Of a DNA stretch of 27,450 nucleotides, positions 6,148-13,699 are shown in pieces (position 1 is the first letter of the stretch; every line of letters starts with the position of its first letter). The notes below the pieces were generated by a model. It saw only the letters and a list, made by a program, of their open reading frames with translations. It made no database searches and was not told the origin of the DNA. This DNA comes from a virus, in IMG/VR virus record IMGVR_UViG_3300047564_002210, positions 1-27,450 of that record; one strand, written 5' to 3'. The position numbers were made by a program, and so were the translations under genes.

Positions 6148-6636
6148 ATGAATATCTTTTACTTACACTCAATACCACAAATAGCAGCCATTTATCATTG
6201 CGATAAACATGTGGTCAAAATGATCATAGAAACTGCACAATTATTAGCAACCGCACATCATGAACTAGGCAATGGCGATAAGGTCACATATAAGCCTACA
6301 CACAAAAATCATCCATCTGCCGTATGGGCAAGATCATCACGTTTACACTACATGTACTTAGTTACATTAGGCTTAAGCTTATGCAAAGAGTACACAAAGC
6401 GCTATGGCAAAGAGCATTCCGTAGAAAAGTACTTTAGAACAGAGCTTAATGCACACCCACCTTCACTCACATTTTCAGGCTGGTCTGATCCTCCACAGTG
6501 TATGCCAGATGAGTGCAAAACTAAAGATACTGTACAAGCATACCGTCAATACTACCGTCATAAGAAAAACATTATGACTATGCGGTGGTATAAAGATAAT
6601 GCATATGCACCTGACTGGATGTCTGCTAATGCATAA
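6148..6636 (+). CDS. Conserved phage protein with CDKHVVKM motif
   Basis: 162-residue protein starting MNIFYLHSIPQIAAIYHCDK and containing HCDKHVVKMIIETAQLLATA (residues about 17-36). I associate that pattern with a family widespread in environmental phages. I do not know an established function for it. His, Cys and Glu residues are clustered near the N-terminus, which could form a metal site; that is inference. The gene has its own upstream promoter candidate and overlaps the dCMP deaminase gene by 8 bases, so a nucleotide- or DNA-related role is possible. Confidence 0.7.
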   Translation: MNIFYLHSIPQIAAIYHCDKHVVKMIIETAQLLATAHHELGNGDKVTYKPTHKNHPSAVWARSSRLHYMYLVTLGLSLCKEYTKRYGKEHSVEKYFRTELNAHPPSLTFSGWSDPPQCMPDECKTKDTVQAYRQYYRHKKNIMTMRWYKDNAYAPDWMSANA

Positions 6637-7072
6637 CCAATGGAAGTGGGATATTCGGTATCTTGAATTGGCCAAGTTTATTTCGAACTGGTCAAAAGAC
6701 CCAAGCACTAAATGCGGTGCTGTGATTACTGACCAACACAATCGCATTATTAGTCTAGGATTTAACGGCTTTCCTGTTAGCGTTAAAGATACATTTAAAA
6801 GACTAAATGACCGTGATACTAAGTTGGCAATGACCATACATGCAGAACGAAATGCAATGGTGTTTGCCAAACAGGATCTACATAATTGTACGCTATACAC
6901 ATGGCCAATACAGGCATGCTCTGAATGTGCAGCTATGATGATACAAGCAGGTATTACAAGGCATGTAGCGCCAAGCTATGCGCCTACAAGATGGAAAAAG
7001 TCATTCAAATTAGCAAACCAAATGTTTGATGAAGCAAACGTTTTAGTTAACTTACACTCAGAGGAAATATGA
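6629..7072 (+). CDS. Deoxycytidylate (dCMP) deaminase
   Basis: 147-residue zinc deaminase converting dCMP to dUMP, the precursor for dTMP. The active site is clear: HAERN with H71 and catalytic E73, and C97-x2-C100 in PIQACSECA as the other zinc ligands. The cytosolic fold starts WDIRYLELAKFISNWSKDPSTKCGA, as in dCMP deaminases. The frame is open from 6599, but ATG 6629 with GGATG upstream gives the usual start and an 8-base overlap with the preceding gene. In the same rightward block a ThyX-like gene could use the dUMP. The Cys-replaced PCxxC motif (PIQAC) is only a mild variant. Confidence 0.9.
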   Translation: MHNQWKWDIRYLELAKFISNWSKDPSTKCGAVITDQHNRIISLGFNGFPVSVKDTFKRLNDRDTKLAMTIHAERNAMVFAKQDLHNCTLYTWPIQACSECAAMMIQAGITRHVAPSYAPTRWKKSFKLANQMFDEANVLVNLHSEEI

Positions 7073-7443
7073 ATATCTCAGAACTAATTAATCAGCTTAT
7101 ATCTGTTAAGCAACAAAGAACTGATCTGGCCACTAAAGATAGTGAATTGTCCAAGGAAGTATCTAGGCTTGAAGCAGACATTATGCATGCTATGACCGAG
7201 GCAGGTACAACCAAAGCCGCCTCACCAGAAGGTCACTCAGCTGCCATGAACAAAAAGACGCATCCGGTCATTGTGGATTGGAATGCATTCTATGAATACG
7301 TAGCTAAGTCACAAAGCTTTGACTTACTACATAAGAGACTCAGCTCAACGGCCTTTAAAGACCGTTGGGAATCGGGTGAGGTTATCCCAGGCACCTCTAC
7401 TTCAGAAGTTTGGGAATTATCTGTACGAGCATCTCGCAACTAA
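7069..7443 (+). CDS. Conserved phage hypothetical protein, 124 aa
   Basis: Residues about 5-45 form a coiled coil (LINQLISVKQQRTDLATKD, then LSKEVSRLEADIMHAM). A compact C-terminal domain follows with PVIVDWNAFYEYV, FDLLHKRLSS and DRWESGEVIPG. The design, a coiled coil followed by a small domain ending in a strand (WELSVRAS), is the same as in the 98-aa gene at 2566-2862, though the sequences differ. Start by ATGA overlap with the deaminase gene. It directly precedes the Cys-motif protein, so a role in single-stranded DNA handling is possible; that is inferred from position. Confidence 0.7.
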   Translation: MNISELINQLISVKQQRTDLATKDSELSKEVSRLEADIMHAMTEAGTTKAASPEGHSAAMNKKTHPVIVDWNAFYEYVAKSQSFDLLHKRLSSTAFKDRWESGEVIPGTSTSEVWELSVRASRN

Positions 7444-7455
7444 GGAGTAACGCAA

Positions 7456-8229
7456 ATGAGCAAATCGCAGTCGGCACAACAGAATGCCAAACAACCAGCA
7501 GGACAACTAACTATATTCGAAGATGAACTTCAGAAGATGGCTAGTCAAGGCATGATAGCAGAACGTAGCACTGCAGGTACTGTATTTTTAAGTGCCAAAG
7601 GTGGTACATTAACGTATCGTGATCAACCTATAGCAGGCAATTCAATTGATGTAGTGATTGTGGCAAGCCCTGTAGAACGTTTGTACTACACACAGCGGTA
7701 TGACCCCACCAATCCTGCACCTCCTGTATGCTATGCATTAGGGCCAACACTCACAGGCTTAAAGCCTAATATCACATCACCTGAGCCACAAGCTGAGATG
7801 TGTGCAAACTGCCCTAAAGATCAATGGGGTAGTGCTGCCAATGGTGGTAAAGGTAAAGCATGTGCAGAAAAACGTCGGTTATTGATCATGACTGCAGACT
7901 CTATTGGATCGTTAGAGACAATTAAAGTCGCAGAAGTAGCAGCATTAAGAACTCCAGTCACGTCAGTTCGTGGTTTTGCCACTTATTTACAGACTGTAGC
8001 TTCAGCTACTAAACGTCCATTGTCTGCTGTTGTGACTAATATTTCACTTGTACCAGATGCAAAGACTCAGTTTAAACTACAGTTTAAGTTTGTCAGGTCT
8101 TTAGATGATATGGACATCGTGAAAGCATTAATTGCACGTGGCGAACAGGAAATGAACAATGCCGTAATGACAGCAGGTGTTGAAGAAACTGACGCACCAG
8201 AAGCTGCAACTGCATCTAGCAAGTACTAA
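7456..8229 (+). CDS. Cys-motif replication protein, candidate ssDNA-binding protein
   Basis: 257-residue protein of a type common in environmental podoviruses, typically near the DNA polymerase. Residues about 115-137 hold CANCPKDQWGSA, then GGKGKACAEKRR: three Cys (C-x2-C-x16-C by count) with Gly and Lys, resembling a zinc or nucleic-acid-binding loop. The middle is beta-rich and would fit an OB-like fold. The C-terminus is acidic and disordered (EETDAPEAATASSKY), like the tail of many SSBs. Good AAGGAG ribosome site at 7442-7447. The block has no other SSB candidate. The function is inferred; the conserved family is more certain. Confidence 0.55.
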   Translation: MSKSQSAQQNAKQPAGQLTIFEDELQKMASQGMIAERSTAGTVFLSAKGGTLTYRDQPIAGNSIDVVIVASPVERLYYTQRYDPTNPAPPVCYALGPTLTGLKPNITSPEPQAEMCANCPKDQWGSAANGGKGKACAEKRRLLIMTADSIGSLETIKVAEVAALRTPVTSVRGFATYLQTVASATKRPLSAVVTNISLVPDAKTQFKLQFKFVRSLDDMDIVKALIARGEQEMNNAVMTAGVEETDAPEAATASSKY

Positions 8230-8238
8230 GGAGAAATC

Positions 8239-8373
8239 ATGTTAACAAGACAAGAACTAATTCTTCAGTTCATGCTAGCTTTAGCAGCAAATAGCAATGT
8301 TCAACAACAGTCTTCATATGTTTATCAATTAGCATCTGATTTAGCTGATGAATATATAAAGAAGCAAGCATAG
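8239..8373 (+). CDS. 44-aa small protein
   Basis: Reading frame MLTRQELILQFML... is helical (LALAAN and ASDLADEYIKKQA) and neutral to acidic. A strong AAGGAGAA lies 5-6 bases before the ATG, which supports expression despite its size. The 50-base gap after it holds a short GGTG/CACC stem and the ribosome site of the lipoprotein. Function unknown. Confidence 0.6.
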   Translation: MLTRQELILQFMLALAANSNVQQQSSYVYQLASDLADEYIKKQA

Positions 8374-8423
8374 GTTTGACGGGGAAAGCTTCGGTGAGTA
8401 CCCACCTAAATAAAGGAGCTGGT

Positions 8424-8699
8424 ATGAAACGAATACTTATTTTAAGCAGTCTTATATTAACTGCATGTAGTTCTACGCCACCACAAAATGTACCAATGCA
8501 TCTTAATGCACCATCAGTACAGCTAATGTATGAAGCACAGGTCCAGCAAATGAGCCGTCAACAAGTCATACAGGCCACAATGGACTGTGAAAGTGCCGGC
8601 ATGAGAGCTAGTCCAATCATGTCAAAGAGAAATGTGTCAGGCATGTTGTCTGACATCATTATTGATATTCAATGCATACCACGTTATAGGGTGTTTTAA
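8424..8699 (+). CDS. Small lipoprotein
   Basis: 91-residue protein with a complete lipoprotein signal: MKRILILSSLILTACSS has a basic N-terminus, a hydrophobic core and the lipobox LTAC, so Cys15 would be lipidated after cleavage. The mature part is about 76 residues, Gln- and Met-rich, with two further Cys. Residue 2 after Cys is Ser, which predicts outer-membrane sorting in Enterobacteria-like hosts. The frame is open from 8376, but AAAGGAG before ATG 8424 decides the start. It overlaps the polymerase start by one base. Phage lipoproteins can act in superinfection exclusion or lysis (Rz1-type); its position beside early genes makes exclusion the likelier guess. Confidence 0.75.
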   Translation: MKRILILSSLILTACSSTPPQNVPMHLNAPSVQLMYEAQVQQMSRQQVIQATMDCESAGMRASPIMSKRNVSGMLSDIIIDIQCIPRYRVF

Positions 8700-10519
8700 T
8701 GACCGATCCAATCTTTCTTGATTTTGAAACAGAAGCAATTGGACCAAGACCAGAGCAATATCCACCACAACCAGTCGGATTAGCCGTTTTAGATCGAACA
8801 CACCAGTTCGAGACTAAATACTGGGCATTTGGTCATGACCATAACAATAATTGTACATTCGAAACTGTACATCGACTATTACAACGAATATGGGAATCAG
8901 GTAGGCATATCTGCTGCCATAACACCATGTTTGACTTGGCTGTGATTATGGAACGATTCGGTATGGATTTCCCACAGCCGGAAAGAGTCCACGACACCCT
9001 TGTATTGGCCTTCCTGCATGATCCATATGTTCGTAGCTTGTCCCTGAAAGAACTATGTGTTGAATGGTTAGGAATACAGCCGGAGGAACGTGATGAACTC
9101 TTTGAATGGCTGGTTATGCATATCCCTGAGGTAGCCAAGAAGCCTAAGACTGCAGGTGCTTATATTGCTCGCGGCCCCGCGGATTTGGTTGGTAAGTATG
9201 CACTGGCTGACGTTACACTGACTGCCAAGCTATTTGACTACACATTAGAAGTCCGTGAGGATATGCCAGAAGCTTATCTAAGAGAGATAGCATTAATGCC
9301 AGTCCTATTGGAGAACTCTAAGCTAGGTGTCCGAGTTGACCGTGAAGGATTACAGGCATCACTTGACAAAGCTAACCAAGATATTTTGGATTGCCAGAAG
9401 TGGCTGGATAAATACTTTAATGTCAACGATATTAACTATAATTCTGGTGCACAGCTGGTTAAAGTCATTCAAGATAAAGGTTGTTATGACCAAAAGAAAA
9501 AATGGCCAACTAGTGATAAAGGTACACCTCTATCAGATAAAGATACACTTGCAGATCTAATTACAGACTCTGAGTTATCTTCTGTATTAAGGCACAGGGA
9601 CGTGCTTGTCAAACTGACAGGTACTTATATTGAGCCGTGGTTAGAGCAGTCTGCTTCTACAGGTAGAATCTACACTGAATGGAATACGGTCCGTGGAGAA
9701 GCTGGTGGTACACGAACAGGTAGATTATCGGCTAAACCAACACTGCAGACCATGCCTACCCGAGGCCCAAAGACACCACTGCCTGCAGAACTTGGCAATC
9801 TCATTATACCTAAGGTCCGCACCTTCATCTTGCCTGATGAGGGACATAAGATGGTGGCATGTGATTTTCAGGCACAAGAGTTACGGTTATTTGCACACTT
9901 TGAAGACGGTAAACTAGCAGAGCAGTACAGACAAGACCCTAATGCTGACTTACATACATTTGCATCTAATCTAATGACAGAAAAAGCAGGTAGGCCTATC
10001 ATACGTGACTATGCCAAGACACTATCATTCGGTATTTTGTACGGTGCTGGACCTAAAAAGATTGCAGAGATGCTTAAGATTCCGTATGATGAAGCCAAGC
10101 AGTTGGTAGCACTGTATAAGTCTGAAGTAGCATCTGGTCTGGATAAGATTAATACCGACTTAAATACTCGATATAAACTAAGAAATCCATTTTCTACCAT
10201 TGGTGGCAGACTAGTCAAAGGTGAACCACCTAAGCTGATTAATGGCAAGCTAATGGAGTTTGGGTTTAAGTCCTTGAATACATTAATCCAAGGCTCAGGC
10301 GCTGATATGGCAAAGCAAGCTATGATAGATTACTATAGAGTAGCTGAGAATTCACGATTGCTATTATCATTACATGATGAATTAATCATATCAGTAAGAG
10401 AAGATGTGGTGGATCGTGAAGCTAAGAAACTTGAGCATGCAATGATTCATGCTTTTACTTTAGATGTACCACTCATAGCAGAAGCTAAGGTTGGCAATAA
10501 TTTTTCGGAGGTTAAGTGA
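8699..10519 (+). CDS. Family A DNA polymerase with 3'-5' exonuclease
   Basis: 606-residue replicative polymerase, T7/Pol I type without the 5' nuclease domain. Exonuclease: Exo I LDFETE (D8, E10), Exo II HNTMFDL (D79), Exo III YALAD (Y167, D171); all catalytic acidic residues are present. Polymerase: motif A ACDFQAQELR (D389), motif B RDYAKTLSFGILYGA (R436, K440, Y448), motif C LHDE (H559, D560, E561). The residue equivalent to E. coli F762 is Phe (F444), not the Tyr of T7. Motif A reads DFQAQELR in place of the usual DYSQIELR but keeps the essential Asp and Glu. ATG overlaps the lipoprotein stop (TAATG), and the next gene starts by GTGA overlap. Confidence 0.95.
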   Translation: MTDPIFLDFETEAIGPRPEQYPPQPVGLAVLDRTHQFETKYWAFGHDHNNNCTFETVHRLLQRIWESGRHICCHNTMFDLAVIMERFGMDFPQPERVHDTLVLAFLHDPYVRSLSLKELCVEWLGIQPEERDELFEWLVMHIPEVAKKPKTAGAYIARGPADLVGKYALADVTLTAKLFDYTLEVREDMPEAYLREIALMPVLLENSKLGVRVDREGLQASLDKANQDILDCQKWLDKYFNVNDINYNSGAQLVKVIQDKGCYDQKKKWPTSDKGTPLSDKDTLADLITDSELSSVLRHRDVLVKLTGTYIEPWLEQSASTGRIYTEWNTVRGEAGGTRTGRLSAKPTLQTMPTRGPKTPLPAELGNLIIPKVRTFILPDEGHKMVACDFQAQELRLFAHFEDGKLAEQYRQDPNADLHTFASNLMTEKAGRPIIRDYAKTLSFGILYGAGPKKIAEMLKIPYDEAKQLVALYKSEVASGLDKINTDLNTRYKLRNPFSTIGGRLVKGEPPKLINGKLMEFGFKSLNTLIQGSGADMAKQAMIDYYRVAENSRLLLSLHDELIISVREDVVDREAKKLEHAMIHAFTLDVPLIAEAKVGNNFSEVK

Positions 10520-11157
10520 GCTATTCTTATTCTGCAATTAAGCTGTATGAACAATGCCCTTTGAAGTACAAACTTACGAGGATTGACCATTTGGTCGAGC
10601 CATCCGGTGATGCAGCTAACCGAGGTAAAACAATCCATGCCGAAATAGAAGCTATTCTTAAAGGTGGTCTAAATCTACTGTCTGATGATATTAAGCACTT
10701 AGAAGAAAAGCTAAGTAACTGGATTAAAGTTAATGGTCAATCAGAACTGCCTGTCGGTGTGAATGACAAATGGGAACCGGTTGCCTTTGATGCCGATGAT
10801 GTTATGTTTCGAGGCATTATCGACTTATTTATTAAAGAACAAGACGGTCGTGCCACAGTACTAGACTTTAAGACAGGCAAGCATAGAGACTATTCAGATC
10901 AAGTAACTGTTTATTCTACGGTCATTTTATCTACTATGCCAGATGTAGATACAGTGGAAAATGTAATTGAATTCATTGATCTGGCCAAGACAGATAGGTA
11001 TAAGCCTATTACAAGATCTGATCTGCCAAAACTGCAGCTCCAGCTTAAAGGCAGAATTACCACAATTGAAAAAGATAAGATCTATGCGCCTAATCCGTCA
11101 GTCTTATGCAAATGGTGCCATTTTAGAAAGTCTAACGGTGGCCCATGCAAGTGGTAA
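10516..11157 (+). CDS. PD-(D/E)XK exonuclease, Cas4/RecB-like with Fe-S cysteines
   Basis: 213-residue nuclease. SYSAIKLYEQCPLKYKL (2-20) is the typical start of RecB/Cas4-type nucleases. The active site is H41, D103 (FRGIIDLF) and D117-x-K119 (VLDFKTGK). Four Cys, C14 plus C198, C201 and C211 near the C-terminus (CKWCHF and GPCKW), match the iron-sulfur cluster ligands of Cas4 and AddB. It probably digests or resects DNA ends during replication and recombination. Start is GTG at 10516, overlapping the polymerase stop (GTGA), with GGAGG upstream. It overlaps the VRR-NUC gene by 13 bases, so polymerase, exonuclease, VRR-NUC and helicase form one coupled set. Confidence 0.88.
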   Translation: MSYSYSAIKLYEQCPLKYKLTRIDHLVEPSGDAANRGKTIHAEIEAILKGGLNLLSDDIKHLEEKLSNWIKVNGQSELPVGVNDKWEPVAFDADDVMFRGIIDLFIKEQDGRATVLDFKTGKHRDYSDQVTVYSTVILSTMPDVDTVENVIEFIDLAKTDRYKPITRSDLPKLQLQLKGRITTIEKDKIYAPNPSVLCKWCHFRKSNGGPCKW

Positions 11158-11453
11158 AAAAGATTCTAGAAAGAGATCTAGAACGGCATTTTAGTAAGGA
11201 ATGTAAGCGTCTTAAGATAGTCTCGGTAAAACTACATCTTCGGTTTAGCACAGGTTGGCCGGACCGAGTTGTAGTTTTAGATGATGACGTACTATGGGTT
11301 GAGCTTAAAACAATTACAGGTATAGTTTCAGAGCGGCAAAAAGTAATACACAACACACTTCGTCAATTAAATCAAAAAGTACTTATACTAAGAACTAAAG
11401 AGGACATCACACATGCTTTGGAATCCGCATCAGTATCAGCAAAACGCGGTTAA
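11145..11453 (+). CDS. VRR-NUC domain nuclease
   Basis: 102-residue stand-alone VRR-NUC nuclease of the PD-(D/E)XK group, thought to act on branched DNA such as Holliday junctions or flaps. Visible motifs: an N-terminal Glu helix (ILERDLERHF), GWPDRVV with D40, the core VLWVELKT with E53 and K55, and Q65 (SERQKV). Length is normal for phage copies. It overlaps both neighbours, with 41 bases shared with the SNF2-type helicase. VRR-NUC and SNF2 helicase pairs are common in phages and suggest that the two act together on recombination intermediates. Confidence 0.85.
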   Translation: MQVVKKILERDLERHFSKECKRLKIVSVKLHLRFSTGWPDRVVVLDDDVLWVELKTITGIVSERQKVIHNTLRQLNQKVLILRTKEDITHALESASVSAKRG

Positions 11454-12780
11454 GTTTCTTATTGAAAACGGATCCGGGCAACTATGGTTAGACCCAGGGC
11501 TAGGTAAAACCAGTATTGCATTACAAGCAATTAAGACTCTAAAAGCAGCAAATGTAGTTAATAAAGTACTAATCTTAGCGCCATTAAGGCCTTGCTATGC
11601 AGTGTGGCCAGAAGAGATACAGAAGTGGGATAACTTTAATGGCATGACAATTAGTGTATTACACGGCCCAACCAAAGATAAGAAGCTGCATGACACATCA
11701 TTAATCCATGTAATTAATTTTGAAGGTTTACAATGGTTGTCTGCCACTCTTAGAAAGATGAACATTAAACTACCATATGATATGCTGATTGTCGATGAAA
11801 TTAGCTATCTAAAAAATACAAGAACACAGCGGTTCAAAGCATTGGCTCCATTTCTAGATCAGTTTAAGAGACGATTTGGTTTAACAGGATCACCTGCGCC
11901 TAACAGCTTAATGGATATATTTGGACCGCAATTAGTCATTGATCGAGGGGCTACTTTTGGAAAGTATATTACTCATTTTAGAACTAACTATTTTTTCCCG
12001 ACGGGGTACGGCGGTTATACGTGGGCATTACAACCCGGGGCAGAAGAAAAGATCCATGAAGCACTGGCAAATAAAGTTCTTAGGATGTCGGCTCAAGATT
12101 ACTTGGATCTCCCAGAGCTAATTACCAATAGAGTCTATGTCACATTGCCTGAAAAAGCAATGAAGCTATATAAAGATCTCGAAGATAAGCTATTGATCGA
12201 TATAGAAAATGGTCAAGTAACTGCCATGAATGCAGCAGTTGCTGTCGGTAAATGTCAGCAAATTGCAAATGGCGCAATCTATCTAGATGGTGAAGATAAA
12301 GAAATACAAGAAGTCCACGAAGAAAAGCTAAATGCAGTAGAAGAAATAGTAGAAGAACTGTCAGGTCAGCCATGCATCATCGGTTATCATTTCAAGCATG
12401 ACTTGGATAGACTACAAAAGCTATTTCCAAGTGCCCCTGTAATTGGTTCTGGTGTGTCTGGTGACAAACTGACAGGCATTATTAATAAATGGAATGGCGG
12501 ACATATTCCGGTCTTGTTAGCACACCCTCAGTCAGCTGGTCATGGCTTAAACTTACAAGGTGCTGGCCATGCAGTCATCTGGTTTAGTAACACATGGTCA
12601 TTAGAAATCTTTGAACAGTTTATTCGAAGACTTTGGAGACAAGGGCAAAGAAATAACATTGTTGTTCACCAGATTATCGCTAAGAAAACGATTGATGAAG
12701 CAATAGTAGCTGCAATTAATTCAAAAGATAAGACTCAGCAATCATTAATGACAGCAATTAGAGACTATGCAACTAAATAG
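11413..12780 (+). CDS. SNF2-type SF2 helicase
   Basis: 455-residue DNA-dependent ATPase. Motif order: Q-like YQQNAV (8-13), Walker A LDPGLGKTS (26-34), Walker B LIVDEIS (125-131), motif III LTGSPAPN (157-164), then motif V-like QSAGHGLNLQGA and motif VI FIRRLWRQGQR (403-413). SxRxGQ-type endings of motif VI are typical of the SNF2 family. AGAGGA lies about 10 bases before ATG 11413, inside the VRR-NUC gene. Probably remodels branched replication or recombination intermediates with the VRR-NUC and Cas4-like nucleases. It ends just before the 12781 promoter, so it closes this transcription block. Confidence 0.9.
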   Translation: MLWNPHQYQQNAVKFLIENGSGQLWLDPGLGKTSIALQAIKTLKAANVVNKVLILAPLRPCYAVWPEEIQKWDNFNGMTISVLHGPTKDKKLHDTSLIHVINFEGLQWLSATLRKMNIKLPYDMLIVDEISYLKNTRTQRFKALAPFLDQFKRRFGLTGSPAPNSLMDIFGPQLVIDRGATFGKYITHFRTNYFFPTGYGGYTWALQPGAEEKIHEALANKVLRMSAQDYLDLPELITNRVYVTLPEKAMKLYKDLEDKLLIDIENGQVTAMNAAVAVGKCQQIANGAIYLDGEDKEIQEVHEEKLNAVEEIVEELSGQPCIIGYHFKHDLDRLQKLFPSAPVIGSGVSGDKLTGIINKWNGGHIPVLLAHPQSAGHGLNLQGAGHAVIWFSNTWSLEIFEQFIRRLWRQGQRNNIVVHQIIAKKTIDEAIVAAINSKDKTQQSLMTAIRDYATK

Positions 12781-12812
12781 GTGTTTACTTTAGTAAACAC
12801 TTGTAGTATAAT
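12781..12812 (+). promoter_or_regulatory. Palindromic operator and promoter
   Basis: GTGTTTACT-TT-AGTAAACAC (12781-12800) is a perfect 9-bp inverted repeat with a 2-bp centre, followed by TATAAT (12807-12812). TTTACT (12784-12789) and TATAAT are 17 bases apart, the ideal spacing for a sigma70-type promoter, so the operator covers the -35. One half-site recurs at 2916-2927 and 6075-6086. It begins directly after the helicase stop. An 87-base gap follows before the next gene and holds nothing else. Confidence 0.65.
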
Positions 12813-12867
12813 GTAATTGTAGTACAAAAACTTAAATACTAAATTACTTAATACGAGGATAAAAAAG

Positions 12868-13233
12868 ATGGATCATTATCAACAAGTAGAAGATGCATGG
12901 GGTGATAAAAAAGAATTAGCAAGTCAGCCTGTGCCTAAAGACAAAGCAATTGATATTGCATTAACTGTATATCTTTTTATGTTTGGTAAGCCATTTATAG
13001 GTAAGGTTAAACTAACTAGTGGTCGTCGATATACTTGGATTAGAAGAGGCACATTAGTAGTGAACCCTAATTTTGAACAAACACATGCATCAGGTTGGAG
13101 AGCATTAGTACATGATTTAAGTCATTATGGTCATTCAAGGCTACACCCTAAAAATAATAACCATGGTCGGATCCATGCAGAATTCGAGGCTGAAATAGCC
13201 AAGTATGTTGTTAAGAAGTATCTTAATAGTTAA
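12868..13233 (+). CDS. His-rich protein with HDLSH motif, metallopeptidase-like
   Basis: 121-residue protein, first in the last rightward block. The C-terminal half holds VHDLSHYGHSRLHP (81-94) followed by NNNHGRIHAEFEAE (96-109). HDxSH followed by HG resembles the HExxH plus HG layout of SprT-like zinc proteases, with Asp replacing the catalytic Glu. A basic aromatic strand, GRRYTWIRRG, precedes it. Start ATG has AGGA upstream. It may be a SprT-like or other metal-binding protein that is weakened or altered in catalysis; a non-enzymatic metal-binding role is equally possible. Phage relatives with this His cluster probably exist, but I cannot name the family. Confidence 0.5.
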   Translation: MDHYQQVEDAWGDKKELASQPVPKDKAIDIALTVYLFMFGKPFIGKVKLTSGRRYTWIRRGTLVVNPNFEQTHASGWRALVHDLSHYGHSRLHPKNNNHGRIHAEFEAEIAKYVVKKYLNS

Positions 13234-13246
13234 TAAAGGAGATTGT

Positions 13247-13699
13247 ATGATAAATGATATGTATGTGTATCTAGCAGCACCATTTTTTAATGAAACACAG
13301 TTAAGGCGCGTTGAGAATGTTAAGGAACTCATGGATAAGATGGGCATTCAGTATTTCAGCCCTAAGGATGCAAGTATGTTTGTGCCGGGTGTCACTACAC
13401 CGGAGGAGATTTTTGAAACAAATCTACAGGCGCTTAAAAAGACCAATGTCTTAGTTTGTATTACCGACGATAAAGACACAGGCACTATATTCGAGGCAGG
13501 TTGGTGTTGTGCATCTAATATTCCTATTATCTATGTATGGACTACTGCCAAAGAAGGCCAGAAGTTTAACATTATGCTAGCTGCTTCTGGTTCTGTATGC
13601 AAGACATATAGTCAATTAGAACAGGCTTTAGAAGATATTCAAACAACAAAAGAGTTTATGCGCCGTGACTGGTCAGACGGAGACATTGTATATGAATAA
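13247..13699 (+). CDS. Nucleoside 2-deoxyribosyltransferase-like protein
   Basis: 150-residue enzyme of the nucleoside deoxyribosyltransferase group, which swaps bases on deoxyribosides or cleaves deoxynucleoside monophosphates. Fold signatures are the N-terminal YVYLAAPFF, the acidic loop ITDDKDTGT (72-80) and FEAGW with the candidate nucleophile E83. The frame is open from 13205, but AAAGGAG before ATG 13247 fixes the start. It overlaps the HD nucleotidase by 8 bases. It belongs to the nucleotide-pool set. Whether it is a transferase or a dNMP hydrolase (Rcl-like) cannot be told from the sequence. Confidence 0.8.
   Translation: MINDMYVYLAAPFFNETQLRRVENVKELMDKMGIQYFSPKDASMFVPGVTTPEEIFETNLQALKKTNVLVCITDDKDTGTIFEAGWCCASNIPIIYVWTTAKEGQKFNIMLAASGSVCKTYSQLEQALEDIQTTKEFMRRDWSDGDIVYE

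Noticed and set aside
8376-8423. TTG-started extension of the lipoprotein
   Set aside because: It would bury the signal peptide, and AAAGGAG before ATG 8424 fits better.
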